Shown here one piece after another: positions 44,736 through 48,869 of a DNA stretch of 48,869 bases. The notes under the pieces are model-generated. The model had not been told where the DNA came from, did no database searches, and saw only the letters and a list, made by a program, of their open reading frames with translations. The DNA is taken from contig JAOADU010000020.1 of the NCBI GenBank assembly GCA_026417155.1, forward strand, positions 1 through 48,869, in the 5' to 3' direction. Origin of the DNA: Bacteroidales bacterium (GTDB lineage Bacteria; Bacteroidota; Bacteroidia; Bacteroidales; GWA2-32-17). Position numbers and translations under genes: made by a program. The first letter of the stretch is position 1, and every line of letters begins with the position of its first letter.

Positions 44736-45790
44736 ATATTTCCATCGTAGGTACACGCGGAATTCCTAATCGGTATGGTGGATTTGAGCAACTTGCTCAG
44801 CATCTGTCATTAGAACTAGTAAAAAAAGGTTACTCTGTTGCAGTGTATACTCCCTCGTATAGAACCGACGTTAAAAATTTATGGCACAATGTAAACATTC
44901 GTAAAATTCGATTTATTCGCTTTTTTGGAGCACTCTATCATTTTGTTTACGATTATTTATCTATAAATGATGCATTGAATAAAGAAGACGATATAATCAT
45001 CATTTGTGGATATGTTAGTTCATTTCCTGCGTTATTTTTATTTAAAAAACACAAGAGCAAATTTATTATTCACACCGACGGATGGGAATGGAAAAGAAAA
45101 AAGTGGAATATCATAAGTCGTTTTTTCATTAAATTTTGTGAAAAATTTGTTGCACAAAATTTTCCATACTTACTCTCCGACCATGTTATTATTCAGCAGT
45201 ATTATTTACAGAAGTATCACAAACAAACTTTTTGCATTGCATACGGTTTTTCCAAGCATATTAGCTATAAATCATTATGTAACAATTATTATTTAGTTAT
45301 TGCTAGGAATGAAAAAGAAAATCAAATTGATTTGATAGTTCGAGCATTTCTTATGTCAAATTCATCGTTCGAACTTTGGGTATTTACAAACAAGCCAGTT
45401 AAAACATATCATTCAAATAAAATTCGTACCTTTCAGAACATTTTCGACGAAGAATTTTTAAACAATATACGCATGCATGCAAAAGCATACATCCATGCCT
45501 ACACTGTTGGTGGTACAAACCCTTCGTTAATTGAAGCAATGGCATATTCAAAACTAATTATTGCTTTTGACAATTCATTTCACCGAACAATTTTAAATAA
45601 TTATGCCTTATACTTTAAAACCGACATTGAATTGAGCAATATTTTCATTTTACTCGAAAATAAAAATATAACATTTACAGAATTTTACAAAAACGAGGTA
45701 AATTCTAAATATCAATGGTCAATTATTTCCGAACACTACGTTTCTATGTTTAATCAAATATTAACACATGAAAAAGTTATTACAAAATGA
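44732..45790 (+). CDS. Family 4-like glycosyltransferase with DUF1972 N-terminus
   Basis: The 352-residue protein opens with 'ISIVGTRGIPNRYGGFEQLA', the DUF1972 signature found in rhamnosyltransferase-like enzymes. The C-terminal half has 'VGGTNPSLIEAMAYSKLIIAFD', with the E-x7-E-like nucleotide-sugar binding segment of GT4. It probably transfers a sugar to a glycan at the cytoplasmic face; donor and acceptor are unknown. It overlaps its upstream neighbour by four bases and the next gene by 23 bases, so all three are one transcript. Confidence 0.9.
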   Translation: MNISIVGTRGIPNRYGGFEQLAQHLSLELVKKGYSVAVYTPSYRTDVKNLWHNVNIRKIRFIRFFGALYHFVYDYLSINDALNKEDDIIIICGYVSSFPALFLFKKHKSKFIIHTDGWEWKRKKWNIISRFFIKFCEKFVAQNFPYLLSDHVIIQQYYLQKYHKQTFCIAYGFSKHISYKSLCNNYYLVIARNEKENQIDLIVRAFLMSNSSFELWVFTNKPVKTYHSNKIRTFQNIFDEEFLNNIRMHAKAYIHAYTVGGTNPSLIEAMAYSKLIIAFDNSFHRTILNNYALYFKTDIELSNIFILLENKNITFTEFYKNEVNSKYQWSIISEHYVSMFNQILTHEKVITK

Positions 45791-48293
45791 ATGGTTTTGG
45801 ATCTTTGTTATTTTATTAACCACTTTAATAAGCTATTCACGAATTGTTTTTTATGATTTTGTTTATTGGGACGATGACAAACAAATATTTAATAATATTT
45901 ATGTAACAAAGTTGACATGGAACAATATTGTTTATAATTTCAACCATGAACGATTTACCCTAATCCCTTTAACACTTTATTCTATATTATTTAACATAGT
46001 TGGGAAAAATGCGTTTTATTTTCATTTTTTCTCTATTGTATTTCATTTAATAAATATAATGTTATTTTACAAGGTACTAAAACAATTTAACTTATCATTT
46101 TTTGTTACCATTTTTTCTGTCATTTTATTTTCATTACATCCATTGCGTATAGAATCTGTTGCATGGATTTCGGAATGGAAAGACCTACTTTTTACTATGT
46201 TTTCATTGGCTGGAATTCTTGCCTATTTATATTGGACAAAAAATAATAACATCATCTATTTGTTACTATACGCATTAATGTTTCTGTTTTCTGCATTTTC
46301 GAAAATACAAGGAATGATATTGCCTTTTACTATTATTTTATTAGATATATTCATTTATAAAAAATTTAGAATTTTATTTTTTATATTCAACATTTTAATT
46401 TTTATCTATGTACTATATATTTTTAGCAATAAAGCAAAGTATATTTTAATATTACTAATCATCATTTACTTTATTTATCGTAAATTAAGTAATTACAAAG
46501 AATATAACATTTCTACATTTATTAAAAACATATTATTGATTGTTGCTTTTTTGATTTGCATCAGTATTTCGTTATGGTTCTTATTTACAAAACAACTCTT
46601 TTTATGGGAAGGGAATTTAACATTTAATTTTTTCGATAGAATATTGTTTAGCGGTTATGCATTAACGTTTTACTTAAAACAATTTTTCTTTCCTATTAGT
46701 CAAATACCAATACATCCGTATCCTGAAATACAAGGACAAGAACTTTTTGCATCTTGGTGGCCTTATTTATTTTCATGGTTTTTTATTGCATTTATATTAT
46801 TATATTTTTTATATAAAGGTAAATACAAAGAGCTACTTGGCGTATTATTTTTTCTGCTCAATATTTCTATAGTATTGCATTTTGTTTCCATTGAAGGACG
46901 ATTAATCGTTGCCGAGCGTTACACATATTTCGCTTATAGCGGACTTTTCATTACTTTAAGTTTAATTATTCAACCATTGGTAAGACATTTTGAAAAATTT
47001 ATTCACTTTTCTTTCTTATTGTTAATTTCTTTCTTGGCTGTTATAATATTTCATCGCACTCAAATATGGAAAGACACAGAAACGCTATTTTATAGTGTAG
47101 TTCAAAAAAAACCTAAAACAACTTTTGCATGGTTAAATCTGGGTAGTTATTATCTCGAAAAAAAACAATTCGATAAGTCTATAAAGTGTTACGAAATAGC
47201 AATTAACATAGATCCTGAAGATAGTCAACTATATTTAAATAGAGCTATAACTTATGCCGCAAAAGGAAAGGTAAATTTAGCTTTATTAGATTTAAAAAAA
47301 GCTCTGAGTATAAGTAAATTTCATAAAGAAAAATCTTTAATTCTCGTTACTATTGGCCAATTAGAAATAGAACAAGGACATTTTGAAGAAGCACTCAACT
47401 ATTACAACTTATCATTGAAGGAGTATAACGGTAATTTTAAAGCTTATTTACAAAAATCATTATTTTATTCGTCTGTAGCAAAATATTTCAATCTTGATAG
47501 TGCACTTCATTATGCTCATAAATCAATTGAAGTTAATCCATTTTACGCAGATGCATACAACACATTAAGTTGGTTATACTTAAATAAGCAAAAGTATCCT
47601 TTGGCAAAGAAATTCGCATTTCTTAGTATTCAAAATAATCAACAATATACATTAGGTTATAATACTATCGGTTACCTTTATCAAATTGAAAACAAATATG
47701 ATTCGGCTCTGTATTATTATCAACGCGCCATTGAAATGGACAGCACAATACCTGAAATTAGAAAAAACAGAGCTTGGATATTGTTTCAAACATCGCAATA
47801 TATCAAAGCAATTCATGATTATAATTATGTTTTACAGCAAAAACCAGACGACATAGTAGCTTTAACCAACAGAGCATTTTGCCATGTTCATCAACAACAA
47901 TTCCATTTGGCACTTAATGATTTTAAAAAAGTACTCTCATTACAGCCCGACTCCTCCGATAGTTATTACAATATTGCATGGACATACATTCAAGCTAAAC
48001 AATTAGATAGTGCTTTAAATTATTTGCACAAAACTATACACTTGAACCCAAATCACATAAAAGCGCTTTTCGATAGAGGAATGATTCATTTCAATAAACA
48101 AAATTATTCTATAGCACTTCAAAATTTCTTTCATTTAAAGCATATTTTGCCCAACAATGGCGAAATACTTTTCTGGATAGGAAAAGTATTTCAAGCTCAA
48201 AAACAACAAGATAGTGCTTGTTATTACTTTAAAGCTGCTTTTAATAAAGGGTTTCTATTTGCAAAAGATCAAATTTCGTCCTGTATAAATTAA
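45768..48293 (+). CDS. TMTC-like multi-membrane protein with long TPR domain
   Basis: The 841-residue protein starts inside the glycosyltransferase gene (23-base overlap). The N-terminal 430 residues have about 11 membrane helices; the first loop carries 'FVYWDDDKQIF' with acidic residues D35-D37. 'SLHPLRIESVAWISEWKDLLFTMFSLAGI' (about 124-152) matches the TMTC-type signature. The remaining 400 residues contain about ten TPR repeats, rich in 'LDSALNYLHKTIHLNPN'-like units. The GT-C type fold suggests a periplasmic glycosyltransferase that uses a lipid-linked donor, inferred by family. It is paralogous in layout to the gene at 21369. Location in a glycan gene set supports that role. Confidence 0.88.
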   Translation: MKKLLQNEWFWIFVILLTTLISYSRIVFYDFVYWDDDKQIFNNIYVTKLTWNNIVYNFNHERFTLIPLTLYSILFNIVGKNAFYFHFFSIVFHLINIMLFYKVLKQFNLSFFVTIFSVILFSLHPLRIESVAWISEWKDLLFTMFSLAGILAYLYWTKNNNIIYLLLYALMFLFSAFSKIQGMILPFTIILLDIFIYKKFRILFFIFNILIFIYVLYIFSNKAKYILILLIIIYFIYRKLSNYKEYNISTFIKNILLIVAFLICISISLWFLFTKQLFLWEGNLTFNFFDRILFSGYALTFYLKQFFFPISQIPIHPYPEIQGQELFASWWPYLFSWFFIAFILLYFLYKGKYKELLGVLFFLLNISIVLHFVSIEGRLIVAERYTYFAYSGLFITLSLIIQPLVRHFEKFIHFSFLLLISFLAVIIFHRTQIWKDTETLFYSVVQKKPKTTFAWLNLGSYYLEKKQFDKSIKCYEIAINIDPEDSQLYLNRAITYAAKGKVNLALLDLKKALSISKFHKEKSLILVTIGQLEIEQGHFEEALNYYNLSLKEYNGNFKAYLQKSLFYSSVAKYFNLDSALHYAHKSIEVNPFYADAYNTLSWLYLNKQKYPLAKKFAFLSIQNNQQYTLGYNTIGYLYQIENKYDSALYYYQRAIEMDSTIPEIRKNRAWILFQTSQYIKAIHDYNYVLQQKPDDIVALTNRAFCHVHQQQFHLALNDFKKVLSLQPDSSDSYYNIAWTYIQAKQLDSALNYLHKTIHLNPNHIKALFDRGMIHFNKQNYSIALQNFFHLKHILPNNGEILFWIGKVFQAQKQQDSACYYFKAAFNKGFLFAKDQISSCIN

Positions 48294-48312
48294 TAGGCAA
48301 CTTTTTTTTAAC

Positions 48313-48320
48313 TATTTTTG
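48313..48320 (+). promoter_or_regulatory. Candidate -7 box for the last gene
   Basis: TATTTTTG matches TAnnTTTG and is 52 bases before the ATG at 48373, in the 79-base gap after the TMTC-like gene. No TTTG is seen 19-21 bases upstream. Confidence 0.4.
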
Positions 48321-48372
48321 TCTTTGTAAAAATTTTTATCGAATGTATAATTTTTTAAATCAATGATTATTT

Positions 48373-48869
48373 ATGAAAACAAAGTTTTTTATTCTGATGT
48401 TAAGTTTTTTTTGCTTAAAAAGCTATTCGCAGACAACAACTAAAGTTTACAATACTATTGTATTCCCTAAAAATTTGCCACACTCAGTTATTTTATCCAA
48501 TGCTCCTCAAAAAGACATTCATTTTGAGTTATATGGAAATACTTCCTTTATTCAATCATTTGCTTCCAAAATAAATCAAAATTCTCTTGTTATTTCGTGT
48601 TTTCCCGATTCAAAAAAATCCAATAAATTTAATTTAAGCCTAAGCCCAGAAACAGGTTTCGATGATTTAAAGAATATGCTTATACAAAATAATGTTGAAT
48701 ACGTTTCTATTGAAGACACTATTATCCCCATTCAATCGTGGTATGCCTTTTCCGAAGAACAAGTGCGTCGTATAGGAGAATTAAATTTTACCATTACAAA
48801 CATCGAAGCTAAGAGAAATTGGGTACTTCAAAATCCCGAACAACTAGAAAAAACCAAGCAAAATGGCTG
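48373..48869 (+). CDS. Exported protein of unknown function (3' end outside window)
   Basis: Reading from the ATG at 48373, 165 codons are open to the window edge. Residues 1-20 form a signal peptide ending 'SYSQ'. The mature part has no cysteine motif except one at about residue 76 ('ISCFPD') and no recognised domain. The visible portion contains alternating hydrophobic segments consistent with beta-structure ('NSLVISCFPDS', 'VEYVSIEDTIIPI'), so it could be the N-terminus of a surface or periplasmic protein. The truncation prevents a family call. Confidence 0.75.
   Translation, partial: MKTKFFILMLSFFCLKSYSQTTTKVYNTIVFPKNLPHSVILSNAPQKDIHFELYGNTSFIQSFASKINQNSLVISCFPDSKKSNKFNLSLSPETGFDDLKNMLIQNNVEYVSIEDTIIPIQSWYAFSEEQVRRIGELNFTITNIEAKRNWVLQNPEQLEKTKQNG

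Overview
The window is an AT-rich chromosomal segment from a member of the phylum Bacteroidota, most likely a Bacteroidales-type or related environmental lineage. Four things point there. One gene encodes an SprB-repeat adhesin with a gliding-motility-type (type IX secretion, type B) C-terminal sorting domain. Three genes encode TPR/PD40 beta-propeller proteins, one of them PorE-like with an OmpA domain. A DUF4831 protein is present. Several intergenic regions carry the Bacteroidota promoter form (-33 TTTG, -7 TAnnTTTG). Most starts lack a Shine-Dalgarno sequence. I see no rRNA or tRNA gene, insertion sequence, prophage or CRISPR array, and coding density is very high.

Layout, left to right. 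1-1582 (minus): a thioredoxin-like protein cut by the window edge and a DUF4831 lipoprotein. 1648-4298 (plus): moaC, a MOSC-MogA fusion for molybdenum cofactor, a viroplasmin-type RNase H and a lipoprotein. 4295-9039 (minus): a PAS-rich hybrid histidine kinase, an SH3 protein and an HtrA/Deg protease. 9132-15225: dapF, an MFS transporter, a secreted thioredoxin, cardiolipin synthase and a membrane metallophosphoesterase. 15280-21372 (plus): a 96-residue protein, the sliding clamp dnaN, two tandem TPR-PD40 proteins, a DnaQ-like exonuclease and an FAH-family enzyme. 21369-23381 (minus): a TMTC-like membrane TPR protein. 23455-28074 (plus): a small exported protein and the giant adhesin. 28135-31822: an aspartase-family lyase, rsmE and an FAD-dependent oxidoreductase. 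32207-36278 (plus): bactofilin, AtpZ, a small membrane protein, a Trk/Ktr potassium uptake pair and folA. 36291-43574 (minus): a signalling operon. 43665-48293 (plus): a nucleotidyltransferase, a glycosyltransferase and a second TMTC-like TPR protein, followed by an exported protein cut by the right edge.

The most interesting unit is the minus-strand block 42281-36291. It encodes, in order, an OmpA-ended PorE-like envelope protein, a periplasmic YfiR-family protein, a CHASE8-HAMP hybrid histidine kinase, a stand-alone HPt protein and a MORN-repeat lipoprotein, all abutting or overlapping. The parts match the Pseudomonas YfiB (OmpA-like), YfiR and YfiN (CHASE8-HAMP-GGDEF) system, except that the diguanylate cyclase output is replaced by a histidine-kinase phosphorelay. 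This reads as an envelope-stress or redox sensing system with a swapped output.

A second pattern covers the whole window. Of six convergent gene junctions, five overlap by 4 to 13 bases at their 3' ends and the sixth is 12 bases apart, leaving no room for ordinary intrinsic terminators.
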